Source: Candidatus Enterousia intestinigallinarum (GTDB lineage: Bacteria; Pseudomonadota; Alphaproteobacteria; Rs-D84). From it: DNA of 64,000 bases. Where the stretch lies: NCBI GenBank assembly GCA_944407095.1, contig OX097180.1, positions 124,001-188,000 of the forward strand. The letters run 5' to 3'. Position numbers and translations under genes: made by a program. This document shows, piece after piece, positions 33,609 through 42,927 of this stretch. Below the pieces are notes generated by a model that saw only the letters and a list, made by a program, of their open reading frames with translations, did not search any database and was not told the DNA's origin. Positions within the stretch are counted from its first letter, which is position 1. The number at the start of each line of letters is the position of its first letter.

Positions 33609-34454
33609 TCAATATGATTTTATCACGCCGCGCATATGTGCACTGCGTGCGCGTGAATTGTTTTCCAATTCCGTCGCATTTGGCGTCACCGTATGAATCG
33701 GTGCAAAACGCGCCGGGGCAACCGTCGGCAACCGTGGATCGCCCGCCGGCGTTGTCCAGTCCCTAAATGTATTTTTTACAATTCTGTCTTCGATTGAATG
33801 AAATGTGACACAAACACATTTGCCGCCGACAACTAATCGTTCTGGCACCGCCGTCAATGCACGCGTCAATTCGCCCATTTCATCATTTACCGCAATACGC
33901 AGCGCCTGAAAAACTGGTGCCACATCACGCGGATTATGAATCAAATTCTTTAATTCAAATGTTGTTTTCGGGGCGGCGTCCTTGATTGCGCGGGCCAAAA
34001 TAGAACTTTTTTTGACATCGCCATAATCACGCAATATTTGCGCCAGTTCCCCAACGGATAAATCACGTATTAAATCAGCAGCCGACGCCCCCATACCAGA
34101 CATACGCATATCCAACGGCCCGTCACCCCGGAAAGAAAATCCCCGTGCGGCAACATCTATCTGCATCGAAGAAATGCCCAAATCAAACACTATTGCATCA
34201 TACGTGCCGGTCATTTCGGCAATATCAGAAAAAGGGCGGGGCACAAATTCAAATCGACCGGCAAATTCAGCGGCCAAACTTTCCGCATCCGCTGCAACGT
34301 TCGGATCGCGGTCAAATGCAATCACACGCGCCCCACGCATTAAAAACGCACGCGAGTACCCACCCGCACCAAAAGTTGCATCAATTATAGTGCGTCCATC
34401 AATATCGCCCAATGCGTCAATAACAGCATCTAATAATACGGGTATGTGTTTCAT
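33609..34454 (-). CDS. rsmH: 16S rRNA (cytosine-1402-N4)-methyltransferase RsmH
   Basis: 281 residues, on the short side of the usual ~300. Motifs: HIPVLLDAVIDAL, the SAM site IDATFGAGGYSRAFL, DRDPNVAADA, DLGISSMQID, GPLDMRMS and CVTFHSIEDRIVK. The ATG overlaps the dnaE stop (TAATG), indicating coupling to dnaE. This is unusual because rsmH normally starts the dcw cluster with mraZ and ftsL, which are not here. Confidence 0.95.
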   Translation of the reverse strand: MKHIPVLLDAVIDALGDIDGRTIIDATFGAGGYSRAFLMRGARVIAFDRDPNVAADAESLAAEFAGRFEFVPRPFSDIAEMTGTYDAIVFDLGISSMQIDVAARGFSFRGDGPLDMRMSGMGASAADLIRDLSVGELAQILRDYGDVKKSSILARAIKDAAPKTTFELKNLIHNPRDVAPVFQALRIAVNDEMGELTRALTAVPERLVVGGKCVCVTFHSIEDRIVKNTFRDWTTPAGDPRLPTVAPARFAPIHTVTPNATELENNSRARSAHMRGVIKSY

Positions 34455-37400
34455 TATTCTATTTCCACCCTTATCCCCAGGTTCACAAAGTCATTTGCAG
34501 TCGTTGCGCCCAGTTCGACACCGCCTGGTATCGCCATTGCGGCAACTTTGTCCGCAGCGTGCAAATTTAATACCACACGCGTTGATCCAGGACGCAGCGC
34601 GGTCAGGGCTTTTTTTACATCTGGCAATACACCGCCGTCATAAATATCCAATGTAATTTTTTTTGCGATTTTCGCCACCCACTGGGTCAACGGCATAATA
34701 GAATCAACAAACACGGAAACCCTGTCATCACGACACGACGTCTTACCAGAAATCAGCACCAGTGTTTCATTAGACAATATTTGTGCAAAATCAGACGCAG
34801 ATTGTCCAAATGCAACGGCATCAATATTGCCAAAACTGTCGGACGCGTTTATGGTAATCATATCCTTGCCCGCTTTGGTTCGACGACGAGAAAAAGAACT
34901 GACGGTCGCGGCAATTTGTACCTGTTTTCTGTCGCCCAGTTCGGCCAACGTCGCACTGGTAGCCAGTTTGGCACGTGAAATTAAATGCTTGTATTGATCC
35001 AACGGATGCGCCGATATATAGAATCCCAGTGCCGACAATTCGTTTTCCAATCGCTGGGCAAATGTCCAGGCGGGCGTATTTGGCAGATTCTTTTTCAACC
35101 TGTCTTCGGCGACATCATCTTCGATTGTATTTGCGAACAGCGACAGTGCGTTCGCCCCGTCACGTGATTTTGACGCATACGACAATATCGCATCTGCATT
35201 CATAAACACCGCCGCCCGGTTCGGTTCCAAAGAATCCAGAACCCCGACCTTGGCAAAGGCCTCTAAAATTCTTTTATTGATAATCGGGGCACAGCGTTTC
35301 GCAAAATCGGTCAGATTTTTGAACTTTCCATTTGCATTTCGTTCCGCAACAATCGCATCAGTTGCAACAGTGCCGACACCCTTGATTGCGGCCAATGCAT
35401 AAATAATTTTACCGCCACGCACCGTGAACAGTGATTCACTTTCATTTATATCTGGTGCAACAATTTGAATACCAAAGTTTGATTTTGCATCATCCACAAA
35501 CAATGCCAACTGATCCGTATCGTTCAGATTGCTGGACATAGACGCTGCCAAAAATTCCGGGGTATAGTTTGCCTTTAGATACGCGCACTGGTTCGCGACA
35601 ATCGAATACGCAATCGCGTGTGATTTGTTAAAGGCATACTTGGCAAATTCTTTGAACTTTTCCCACAAATCCTTGGCCTGTTCACGATTTAGTGTTTGTT
35701 CTTTTTCACACCCGTCATAAAACTTACCTTCCAGTTCGTCCAACATCTTGGCTATTTTTTTACCCATCGCCTTACGCACGTTGTCCGACTGGCCGCGTGT
35801 AAATCCAGCCAAAGCACGCGTCAACTGCATAACCTGTTCTTGGTACACAATGATGCCATATGTTTCTTTTAATATAGGTTCGGCGCGCGGGTGGACGTAT
35901 TCAACTTTTTCATCACCGTGCATACGCGCGATAAATTGCGGAATAAACGCAATCGGCCCCGGGCGGTTCAGTGCGTTTAACGCAGATATTTCCAAGAAAC
36001 TTGTCGGATGCATTTTGCGTAATGTTTGCTGAACAAACGGAGCATCGAACTGGAATATTCCTTCGGTTAAACCGGCTTGCCATAACTTCATAGTTTTTTC
36101 ATCATCAACCGGTATTTTGTCCAAGTCAATATTTATACCACGTGTCTGCTGAATCAACTTTATTGCGTATTTTAATATCGCCAATGTTTCCAAGCCCAAA
36201 AAGTCAAATTTAATCAGTCCCGATGATTCCAGATAGTGCCCGTCAAACTGACACGACGGCAACGGGTTCGCCGGGTCACGATATACAGGTGCAATTTTTG
36301 TTGTCGGTCGGTCGCCAATAACAACCCCGCACGCGTGCTGGCCCAGATTACGCAACGAACCCTCCAGTTCTTCAGCAATAGTGACAACCTTGTTCATATC
36401 TTCGTCGGTCTGCAGCACCATTTGAATTTCTGGCGATGCGTCAACTGCGTCTTTCAGTGTTTTCGCATCCGCCGGTATCAGTTTGGACAACCGGTCTGAT
36501 TTGGAATAGGGTATTCCATATACGCGTCCAATATCGCGAATTGCGCCACGCGCCTGCAAACTGCCAAAAGTGATTATACGGCATACGGAATCGTGACCAT
36601 ACTTGTCACAAATATAGGCCAACACACGTTCAATTCCCGTTGGTTCAAAGTCCACGTCGAAATCGGGCATAGAAATACGATCAGGATTTAGAAAACGTTC
36701 AAACAGCAATCCATACTTCAACGGATTGACGTGCGTAATTCCCAGCGCCCACGCCACAATGGACCCAGCCCCAGACCCACGCCCCGGTCCAGTCAAAATA
36801 TCGTTTCGCCGGCACCAATCAATATAGTCCGCAACAATCAGGAAATATCCCGGGAATCCCATATTGATAATGACCCCCAGTTCAAATTCCGCCTGTTCAT
36901 AATATGGTTTGGTGTCCGTTATTCCGTGTTGCGCCAATTTTTTTGCCAACCCTGACATAGTATGATCACGCAGCATCTGGCATTCTTGTTCCAAATCATC
37001 ACCGAAACGCGGCAGCAACGGCTTTTCGTGAACGTTCACCATAAAACCGCAACGCTGAGAAATTACGACGGTGTTTTCTATGGCTTCTGGCAAATCGGAA
37101 AACAGTTCTGCCATTTCGTCGGCTGTTTTGAAATACTGTTCTGACGATTTACGCGGACGGTCGGGGTCAATAACCTTGGTCTGCCCCAGAACACAACTCA
37201 ACGCATCTTCGGCCTCATAGTCGCGTGACGCAGCAAATTCAACATCATTTGTCGCGACAATCGGAATATTCATATCCAGCGCGATTTTCAAAAATCCCGG
37301 TTCCGTTTTAATTTCGTCGGCCAATCCGTGCCGTTGAATTTCCATATAGAATCGGTCGCCAAATATATCCAGCAACTGATTCGCATATTGACGTGCCTGG

Positions 37401-37864
37401 CCGTCCTGGGCATTCAGAATCGCCATACCAATCGGCCCGGTATGCGCACCGGACAAACAAATCAGTCCCCCACTGTGCGACGCCAGTTCTTCAAACGTTA
37501 TATACGGCCCCAAATGATGATTATCAGTCCGCATATACATAATACGACTCAATTCACACAGATTCAGATATCCGTCGTGATTTTGCGCCAACAACACTAT
37601 CCGCGACAGGGCATTTTGACGCAGAATTTTTGGGCCAACCGTATGCTGATTTAATGTTATTTCCGTACCGATTATGGGCTGCACCTTATTTTTGGGCATA
37701 ACATCGGAAAATTCGGCACAACCGGACATCATATTAGTATCCGTCAGGGCGCACGCCGTCATATTATTTGCAATACACAACTCCGGAATTTGCTTTATTT
37801 TCAGCGTTCCGGCACCAATAGAAATACGCGAATGCGTGCGAAGATGAACGAATTGATTTGCCAT
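34454..37864 (-). CDS. dnaE: DNA polymerase III alpha subunit
   Basis: 1136 residues from the ATG at 37864 (MANQFVHLRTHSRISIGAG), typical of DnaE1. It is the replicative polymerase. Visible in order: the PHP domain with HLRTHS, the DIISMPDFDVDF-type catalytic Asp motif (DRISMPDFDVDF), GPGRGSGAGSIVAWALGI, the VYQEQVMQ and FNKSHAIAYS region, the helix-hairpin-helix (ALAAIKGVGTVATDAIVAER), and an OB-fold (RRRTKAGKDMITINASD). The PHP His cluster looks partly altered (HLRTHSRIS versus HVHTEYSL), as in many non-proofreading DnaE. Followed by rsmH in an overlapping junction. Confidence 0.97.
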   Translation of the reverse strand: MANQFVHLRTHSRISIGAGTLKIKQIPELCIANNMTACALTDTNMMSGCAEFSDVMPKNKVQPIIGTEITLNQHTVGPKILRQNALSRIVLLAQNHDGYLNLCELSRIMYMRTDNHHLGPYITFEELASHSGGLICLSGAHTGPIGMAILNAQDGQARQYANQLLDIFGDRFYMEIQRHGLADEIKTEPGFLKIALDMNIPIVATNDVEFAASRDYEAEDALSCVLGQTKVIDPDRPRKSSEQYFKTADEMAELFSDLPEAIENTVVISQRCGFMVNVHEKPLLPRFGDDLEQECQMLRDHTMSGLAKKLAQHGITDTKPYYEQAEFELGVIINMGFPGYFLIVADYIDWCRRNDILTGPGRGSGAGSIVAWALGITHVNPLKYGLLFERFLNPDRISMPDFDVDFEPTGIERVLAYICDKYGHDSVCRIITFGSLQARGAIRDIGRVYGIPYSKSDRLSKLIPADAKTLKDAVDASPEIQMVLQTDEDMNKVVTIAEELEGSLRNLGQHACGVVIGDRPTTKIAPVYRDPANPLPSCQFDGHYLESSGLIKFDFLGLETLAILKYAIKLIQQTRGINIDLDKIPVDDEKTMKLWQAGLTEGIFQFDAPFVQQTLRKMHPTSFLEISALNALNRPGPIAFIPQFIARMHGDEKVEYVHPRAEPILKETYGIIVYQEQVMQLTRALAGFTRGQSDNVRKAMGKKIAKMLDELEGKFYDGCEKEQTLNREQAKDLWEKFKEFAKYAFNKSHAIAYSIVANQCAYLKANYTPEFLAASMSSNLNDTDQLALFVDDAKSNFGIQIVAPDINESESLFTVRGGKIIYALAAIKGVGTVATDAIVAERNANGKFKNLTDFAKRCAPIINKRILEAFAKVGVLDSLEPNRAAVFMNADAILSYASKSRDGANALSLFANTIEDDVAEDRLKKNLPNTPAWTFAQRLENELSALGFYISAHPLDQYKHLISRAKLATSATLAELGDRKQVQIAATVSSFSRRRTKAGKDMITINASDSFGNIDAVAFGQSASDFAQILSNETLVLISGKTSCRDDRVSVFVDSIMPLTQWVAKIAKKITLDIYDGGVLPDVKKALTALRPGSTRVVLNLHAADKVAAMAIPGGVELGATTANDFVNLGIRVEIE

Positions 37865-37963
37865 ACCGGCACAATAGCAAAAAATCATAATGCGGGGCAA
37901 CCGCAAAAATAAAAAATATTTATTATTAGAAACTAGCTGACGGTTTATGCTTATGTAAAAAAT

Positions 37964-37991
37964 AAAAATCCCGTCATTGGCGGGATTTTTA
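37964..37991 (-). terminator. Terminator of the tolA operon
   Basis: AAAAATCCCG-TCATTGG-CGGGATTTTT hairpin, minus strand, at the tolA 3' end (also faces dnaE's upstream region). Confidence 0.8.
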
Positions 37992-38795
37992 CATAACCTT
38001 GCCCTGGGTGGGATAAAATGTCAGTTGTATTTTTTCCCACTTATCAAACTCATTTTCCGGCAACATCTTAAACGGCTGGCACACGTTTATCGCACTGCGT
38101 ATTGTGTCCAGGACATACGCAAACGCTGGATCTGTTTCCGCAAGCGCCGCCGATTCAAACCATACATCACGCACAGTACCATTACGACGCATCGTCAAAT
38201 GCGCCACCGCACGAATATCGCCAATATCCGTACGTGTTGTATCTATTGTCCAACAACGCGTCATCGCCACACGCAGCGCATCAACCACCGACACCGTCAA
38301 CGTGCGATTCAGTGACACAGATTCACGGTTTACGCGTATAACTGTTTTTTTCTTCTTTGGCTTTTCCGTTTCAGATGGGGTCGGTTTTGGTTCGTCTTCA
38401 ACTGTTTTCACAACTGGATCCGGCACGTCCGGGGCGGTTGGCGTTTCTTCAACCAAACTTGGGACAGTTATTTGTTCCGGTTCCGTTTCTATTGGCGCGG
38501 GTTCTGGTTCCGGATCGGCCACGGATGCCGCATCGTTGTCACTTTGATTTGACACATCTGTGTCATCGGGTGTTTCTGGTTCAGAATCTGCATTGACATT
38601 ATACAAAATAGTTTCATCACCACTGACACGCACAGAATCCAAATCGATTTCCAGTATTTCTATGCGATCGGACGCCACGGTCATTGCACGATCAACAACA
38701 ACGGCGAACGACGTCACCATTATCGCAATCAGTGCCAAGTGCCCACACACGGATATCAAGAAATTTTCTGATGAAAATAGATTGCCAAAATTCAT
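37989..38795 (-). CDS. tolA: TolA-like protein of the Tol system
   Basis: 268 residues. One N-terminal transmembrane helix (LALIAIMVTSFAVVVDRA) is followed by a Pro/Glu/Asp/Val-rich periplasmic linker (~residues 60-150, with EPEPAPIETEPEQ-type repeats) and a C-terminal TolA/TonB-type domain containing a DALRVAMTRCWTIDTT motif and YVLDTIRSAINVCQPFKMLP. It couples the TolQR motor to the outer membrane. Identity rests on the position after tolR and the domain order; sequence likeness to E. coli TolA is low, and an energy-transducer TonB role is an alternative. tolB and pal do not follow; a terminator does. Confidence 0.82.
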   Translation of the reverse strand: MNFGNLFSSENFLISVCGHLALIAIMVTSFAVVVDRAMTVASDRIEILEIDLDSVRVSGDETILYNVNADSEPETPDDTDVSNQSDNDAASVADPEPEPAPIETEPEQITVPSLVEETPTAPDVPDPVVKTVEDEPKPTPSETEKPKKKKTVIRVNRESVSLNRTLTVSVVDALRVAMTRCWTIDTTRTDIGDIRAVAHLTMRRNGTVRDVWFESAALAETDPAFAYVLDTIRSAINVCQPFKMLPENEFDKWEKIQLTFYPTQGKVM

Positions 38796-38801
38796 ATCTG
38801 T

Positions 38802-39206
38802 TTATTCTACATCCAGTTGAGTACGCAAACCAACACGCTGGAAACCGGCGTCTTTCAGTTTTCCCATAATGGACATCACCGCACCATAGTCCGCCGACGC
38901 GTCCCCATTTATCATAATTGTCAAATCCGGGTTTTCGCCACGCATTGCGACAACGCGACGAACCGCGTCATCGCGCGATAATTTTGTTTCACCGACATAA
39001 TATTCGCCTGTGGCATCGACACTGATTTGAATTGCGTGATCATTTCCGGTCAATGCCGACGTGCCCGCCCGCGGCAGATTCAAATCAATCCCCGTGGTCA
39101 GCATCGGCGTTGTCACCATAAACACAGCTAACAGCACCGTCATAATGTCTATCATTGGTGTCAGTGATATATTGACATCTGTGTTTCTGTTTCTTCTGCG
39201 CGTCAT
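38802..39206 (-). CDS. tolR: Biopolymer transport protein TolR (ExbD family)
   Basis: 134 residues. A basic N-terminus (MTRRRNRNTDVNISLTPMIDIM) is followed by one transmembrane helix (MTVLLAVFMVTTPMLT) with the conserved Asp (TPMIDIM) that carries the proton path, and a periplasmic domain with GIDLNLPRAGTS and LTIMINGDASADYG. It forms the ion-driven TolQR motor. Position between tolQ (9 nt upstream) and tolA (6 nt downstream) fixes the assignment to the Tol rather than Exb system. Confidence 0.93.
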   Translation of the reverse strand: MTRRRNRNTDVNISLTPMIDIMTVLLAVFMVTTPMLTTGIDLNLPRAGTSALTGNDHAIQISVDATGEYYVGETKLSRDDAVRRVVAMRGENPDLTIMINGDASADYGAVMSIMGKLKDAGFQRVGLRTQLDVE

Positions 39207-39214
39207 TTTGATAC

Positions 39215-39721
39215 CTATTTGCGTTTGTCGTATTTTCCGGCTTTCAATTCTTTGACCCGTTCGGTTAAAACGTCGTACAGGTCGTCTGATTTTTTACTAA
39301 AATACTGATACGCGATTGCCGCCGGCACCGCAGCAATCAGCCCCAACGCCGTTGTTCCCAATGCAGTTGCCAATCCAGGCGCAATAACACCGATTGAAAC
39401 GGACTGATTCACACCAATTGATGCAAACGAATCCATAACCCCCCAAATAGTTCCAAACAGTCCGATAAATGGTGCAACATACGACACCATTGACAAGAAC
39501 CACAGATTTCTATCAAACGGACGTATCAATTTATCTGCAATCAAAGATAAATTGTCACTGTTTTTAATCTGTACCGGATGTTTTTTCTGAAAATGCCACA
39601 GGCGGATTTTTTCAACAATCACAGCCCAGGACATAATGCTGCCTAACACCAACACCAACGAAATGAACAACGTCATCAAATCGCCAGTAAATAACGTCGT
39701 CAAAGAAAAAGCATTTGTCAT
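39215..39721 (-). CDS. tolQ: TolQ (MotA/TolQ/ExbB proton channel family), short form
   Basis: 168 residues, against ~230 in E. coli. Transmembrane segments: TLFISLVLVLGSIMSWAVIV near the start, VAPFIGLFGTIWGVMDSFASI and PGLATALGTTALGLIAAVPAAIAYQYF. The latter two carry the hallmark channel motifs GLFGTIWGVM and ATALGTTALGL. The cytoplasmic loop between the first and second helices is greatly shortened (KIRLWHFQKKHPVQIKNSDNLSLIADKL). AAGGGTAATTATA precedes the ATG. Third gene of ruvB-ybgC-tolQ-tolR-tolA. Confidence 0.92.
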   Translation of the reverse strand: MTNAFSLTTLFTGDLMTLFISLVLVLGSIMSWAVIVEKIRLWHFQKKHPVQIKNSDNLSLIADKLIRPFDRNLWFLSMVSYVAPFIGLFGTIWGVMDSFASIGVNQSVSIGVIAPGLATALGTTALGLIAAVPAAIAYQYFSKKSDDLYDVLTERVKELKAGKYDKRK

Positions 39722-39748
39722 TATAATTACCCTTGGTTAAAAAATTAT

Positions 39749-40126
39749 TTATTCCCTGAACGGTTCGGCGACGCTGTCCGGTATACGCTTTGGCATCATA
39801 TTGGCACCGATATATGCCGCCGTTCCAGTAAGTATAGCACAAATCACACCGTCTTTCACGAACTTTTGTTCAACAGACAGCGACGCCGCCCCCAATTTAG
39901 TCACAGCAGTTTCAACAATAACTGTGTCCGATAAAAACAGCGGATGCACATACCTTATACTTAAATCCCGCACAACAAAGCCAACATCACCGTCCGGAAA
40001 TTTAATTCCGCGCAATATATCCATACGCGCACGTTCGGCAATTTCAATATAGCGACCGTGATACACTATGCCACCGGCATCAGTATCAGCATATGCAATC
40101 GCAAATGGAAATTTATGAATTTTCAT
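39749..40126 (-). CDS. ybgC: Acyl-CoA thioester hydrolase YbgC
   Basis: 125 residues from the ATG at 40126 (AGGGGACAAAG upstream); an ORF start at 40192 would overlap ruvB. Hotdog-fold thioesterase of the 4-hydroxybenzoyl-CoA class: YADTDAGGIVYHGRYIEIAERAR carries the catalytic Asp, followed by VVRDLSIRYVHPLFLSDTVIVET. In many proteobacteria ybgC is the first gene of the tol-pal operon; here it links ruvB to tolQ. Confidence 0.93.
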   Translation of the reverse strand: MKIHKFPFAIAYADTDAGGIVYHGRYIEIAERARMDILRGIKFPDGDVGFVVRDLSIRYVHPLFLSDTVIVETAVTKLGAASLSVEQKFVKDGVICAILTGTAAYIGANMMPKRIPDSVAEPFRE

Positions 40127-40157
40127 TTTACTTTGTCCCCTTGTAATATTTGTAAAT

Positions 40158-41147
40158 TTATTTGACCAATCCCAAATGCGCATAACCCGCATCGGTCACA
40201 ATGCGTCCCCGTGGTGTGCGCTGGATAAATCCCAACTGCATCAGATATGGTTCAATAACATCTTCTATGGTATCGGCGGGCTCGGATAATGCCGCGGCCA
40301 AATTTTCAATGCCAACTGGCCCACCGGCATAGTGCCGTATTATCGCACTCATATATTCGCGATCTAATTCATCCAAGCCACCCGCATCTATATGCAGTTG
40401 TACCAATGTTGTTTTTATTGTATCGGTTGAAATCGTGTCACGCCCCAATGCGGCGGCGAAATCGCGCGCGCGTTTCAGCAATCGGTTTGCAATACGCGGT
40501 GTGCCGCGTGCACTGCGCGCCAACATTGCGGCACCGTCGGCATCAATCGGTGTGCCCAGTATATTTGCACTGCGCATTATAATCTTGGCCAAATCGTCCG
40601 ACGAATAAAATGACAGGCGTAAATCAATTCCAAATCGGTCACGCAACGGATTAGACAGCAATCCCGTACGCGTTGTCGCACCCACCAGCGTAAACGGGGG
40701 CAGGTCAATCCGCACACTTTTCGCGGATGGCCCTTCACCCAGCATTATATCCAGTTTGAAATCTTCCATTGCGGAATACAAAACTTCTTCGATTGCCGTC
40801 GGCAAACGATGAATTTCATCAATAAACAAAACATCCATCGGTTCCAGCGACGTTAAAATCGCTGCCAAGTCACCTTGTTTGGTCAGCATAGGCGCCGCCG
40901 TCGCACGGAAATTCGTACCCAATTCGTTTGCAACAATATGCGCCAGCGTGGTTTTACCCAACCCCGGCGGCCCATACAGCAAAACGTGGTCCATTGCTTC
41001 ACCGCGGGACTTTGCCCCAGATATAAACACAGACAGGTTTTGCTTCAACCCGTCGTGTCCGATAAAATCAGACAACGCACGCGGACGAATTGACGCCACC
41101 ATTTCGTCTGGGATATTTGGGTCTAAAAATCTATCTTTGTTTTGCAT
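40158..41147 (-). CDS. ruvB: Holliday junction helicase RuvB
   Basis: 329 residues. AAA+ motor that drives branch migration with RuvA. Seen are the N-terminal [23 protein letters not shown], Walker [22 protein letters not shown] (Walker B), the sensor motif [20 protein letters not shown], and the C-terminal winged-helix with [12 protein letters not shown]. It starts 3 nt after the a/b-hydrolase gene. ruvA and ruvC are not next to it, although they commonly precede ruvB. Confidence 0.98.
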   Translation of the reverse strand: MQNKDRFLDPNIPDEMVASIRPRALSDFIGHDGLKQNLSVFISGAKSRGEAMDHVLLYGPPGLGKTTLAHIVANELGTNFRATAAPMLTKQGDLAAILTSLEPMDVLFIDEIHRLPTAIEEVLYSAMEDFKLDIMLGEGPSAKSVRIDLPPFTLVGATTRTGLLSNPLRDRFGIDLRLSFYSSDDLAKIIMRSANILGTPIDADGAAMLARSARGTPRIANRLLKRARDFAAALGRDTISTDTIKTTLVQLHIDAGGLDELDREYMSAIIRHYAGGPVGIENLAAALSEPADTIEDVIEPYLMQLGFIQRTPRGRIVTDAGYAHLGLVK

Positions 41148-41150
41148 ATT

Positions 41151-41810
41151 TTATAATAACTTGTTATCTGCATTTTCACGTCCGACATATGCCTTCAAAT
41201 CATTATACATTTGACGCAGGTCTGCCGGCTGGGAATAATGTTCATCCGCATTTTTAACACGTATGGTTTCCAAATCTATCTGCGCCTGTTTTTTCAGCAC
41301 CTGGGTCAGATGTGTGGCAAATGCCTTGGCCTCATCCGACTCATTTGCACCCTGCAACAACAGTCCGCGGTTCGGACGCGGCGATAAAAAAGCAAAGTCC
41401 GACACGGACGGATCCGGCGATACCAGTGCAAACCCAGAAACCTCTGGCCGGCGCATCATCGCCTGCAAAACATACCAGGCCCCCAACTGATTGCCCGCCA
41501 ACCATATGCGGTCGCTGTCTTCATTTCTGTTTTGAATCCAATCAATTACCGTTGCTATATCCAGCATATTTTCAGATGTAGTACCGATTGCGCCCTCGGA
41601 ATAACCAACGCCACGATAATCAAAACGCACCACAGAAAATCCCGCATCCATAAATGCGCGAAACATTGCGTATGAAACACGATCGTTCATATGGTATTTC
41701 TGACGCGGATTACCGGACAGCACCACCGCCAACGGGGCGGCCAGCGTGTCTGATTTATGGTACACCGCGTGCAATTTACCCGCTTCGCCGGAAATCATAA
41801 TATCAACCAT
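41151..41810 (-). CDS. Alpha/beta-hydrolase-fold protein lacking the Ser nucleophile
   Basis: 219 residues. The fold is recognisable: VVLSGNPRQKYHMND (oxyanion-hole region), VRFDYRGVGYSEG and a nucleophile elbow WLAGNQLGAWYVL (106-110) where the G-x-S-x-G Ser is Gln108. Later LLLQGANESDEAK (Asp/Glu region) and HYSQPADLRQMYNDLKAYV (His region) remain. In related alphaproteobacterial hydrolases the elbow reads GFSFGA-like. The protein is thus probably not a Ser hydrolase; it may be a binding protein or an enzyme with another mechanism. First gene of the operon leading to ruvB-ybgC-tolQRA; strong AAGGAAGG ribosome-binding site. Confidence 0.85.
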   Translation of the reverse strand: MVDIMISGEAGKLHAVYHKSDTLAAPLAVVLSGNPRQKYHMNDRVSYAMFRAFMDAGFSVVRFDYRGVGYSEGAIGTTSENMLDIATVIDWIQNRNEDSDRIWLAGNQLGAWYVLQAMMRRPEVSGFALVSPDPSVSDFAFLSPRPNRGLLLQGANESDEAKAFATHLTQVLKKQAQIDLETIRVKNADEHYSQPADLRQMYNDLKAYVGRENADNKLL

Positions 41811-41837
41811 AATATCGCCTTCCTTGCTTTAATTTAA

Positions 41838-41866
41838 TTATTATTCTATCGTTACTTATAGAACAA
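41838..41866 (-). promoter_or_regulatory. Possible promoter of the hydrolase-ruvB-tol operon
   Basis: Minus strand -35 TTGTTC (41861-41866), 17-nt spacer, -10 TAATAA (41838-41843). Moderate match only. Confidence 0.35.
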
Positions 41867-41954
41867 ACGCAGTGCGATTTTCAACAGAAATTTTTGCTTT
41901 GACATAGCGGGCGATATTGTTTTAAGATTTATCAGAGAGAAAAAGGGCTTTGTT

Positions 41955-42884
41955 ATGGCTAGATTTATTTTAATGGCGATGTTTGCCGGATTGGTTGTTT
42001 TTAATGTGCACGCTGCAACAACGGATGAAACGGTCGTGTATGATAACTTCCAAACAATTTATACGGAAACACCGGTACAATCTTATTATGCATATCCGGA
42101 TGACCCCAATTTTATACCGGAAACGGAGTTTATGAACCGGGCCGACAGTTTGGATTATGATTTTAATATAGAAGAAGCGCGTCAATTTGAATCTATGTTG
42201 CATCCGGGGGTATCGTTTGCCGACCGCCCGATGATTATATGTCGTAATTTCGGGTGCACACGCCTGAACGACCGTATAACGCGTACATTCTTGTTTAACA
42301 GTTTGGCGAATATGTTTATGATGAACGAATATTCACGCGTCTATATCTGTGAAGCAGATCCGTTTTCACGCGACTGTCTGCAGTCCGGAATATCGTTCCC
42401 TGTACGCAGCGGCATCGCCAACGCCCTGGTTAAAATCCCCAAGGCAACAATTTCCCAGGTGAACGTTTCAACCGGCCTGTCCAAGGCGACGGTCAGTATG
42501 ACATACGAATTCCTGGTCAATGGCATCGCGCGCACGTGCGAACCAACAATTATGGATATCGTTGTTCCAATAAATTCCCAGGCAACCCTGTCCAACCGCG
42601 AATTTACCTGTAATATGACCAGCGATGGTTTAAGCAACGTGTCGCTGTTGGTCAGCATCGACTATATCGATTTGGACTATGGCATTTTGGGCGGCTATTA
42701 TTCATTGGGGATGCAGGGGCCGACAACTGGTGGTGGCACCGGATACGCACTGTTCAAAACGGAATTTACCACTGGTGGTATGCAGTTCCGCGCCGTCGTT
42801 ACTGGTGAAGACGATATTGCCGGTGCAAATTCTATGATGACGATACAACCCGGCGAATATGCGGTTGAACCGCTGAAAAAATAA
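41955..42884 (+). CDS. Secreted protein upstream of a two-component system
   Basis: 309 residues. A signal peptide (MARFILMAMFAGLVVFNVHAA, cleavage near 21) is followed by an N-terminal region with many Tyr/Asp/Pro (YYAYPDDPNFIPETEF), an ICRNFGCTRLND motif, YICEADPFSRDC, and a C-terminal beta-rich half with repeats of VSMTYEF, LVNGIARTCEPTI, LSNREFTC. Family not recognised. It lies 43 nt upstream of the response-regulator gene, suggesting co-expression; it could be a sensed or regulated envelope component. A TTGACA-18-TAAGAT promoter-like site sits at 41903-41932. Confidence 0.7.
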   Translation: MARFILMAMFAGLVVFNVHAATTDETVVYDNFQTIYTETPVQSYYAYPDDPNFIPETEFMNRADSLDYDFNIEEARQFESMLHPGVSFADRPMIICRNFGCTRLNDRITRTFLFNSLANMFMMNEYSRVYICEADPFSRDCLQSGISFPVRSGIANALVKIPKATISQVNVSTGLSKATVSMTYEFLVNGIARTCEPTIMDIVVPINSQATLSNREFTCNMTSDGLSNVSLLVSIDYIDLDYGILGGYYSLGMQGPTTGGGTGYALFKTEFTTGGMQFRAVVTGEDDIAGANSMMTIQPGEYAVEPLKK

Positions 42885-42927
42885 ATTCGCCGGCGGCAAC
42901 GCCGAAAATGCGAAATTTATTATTCTT

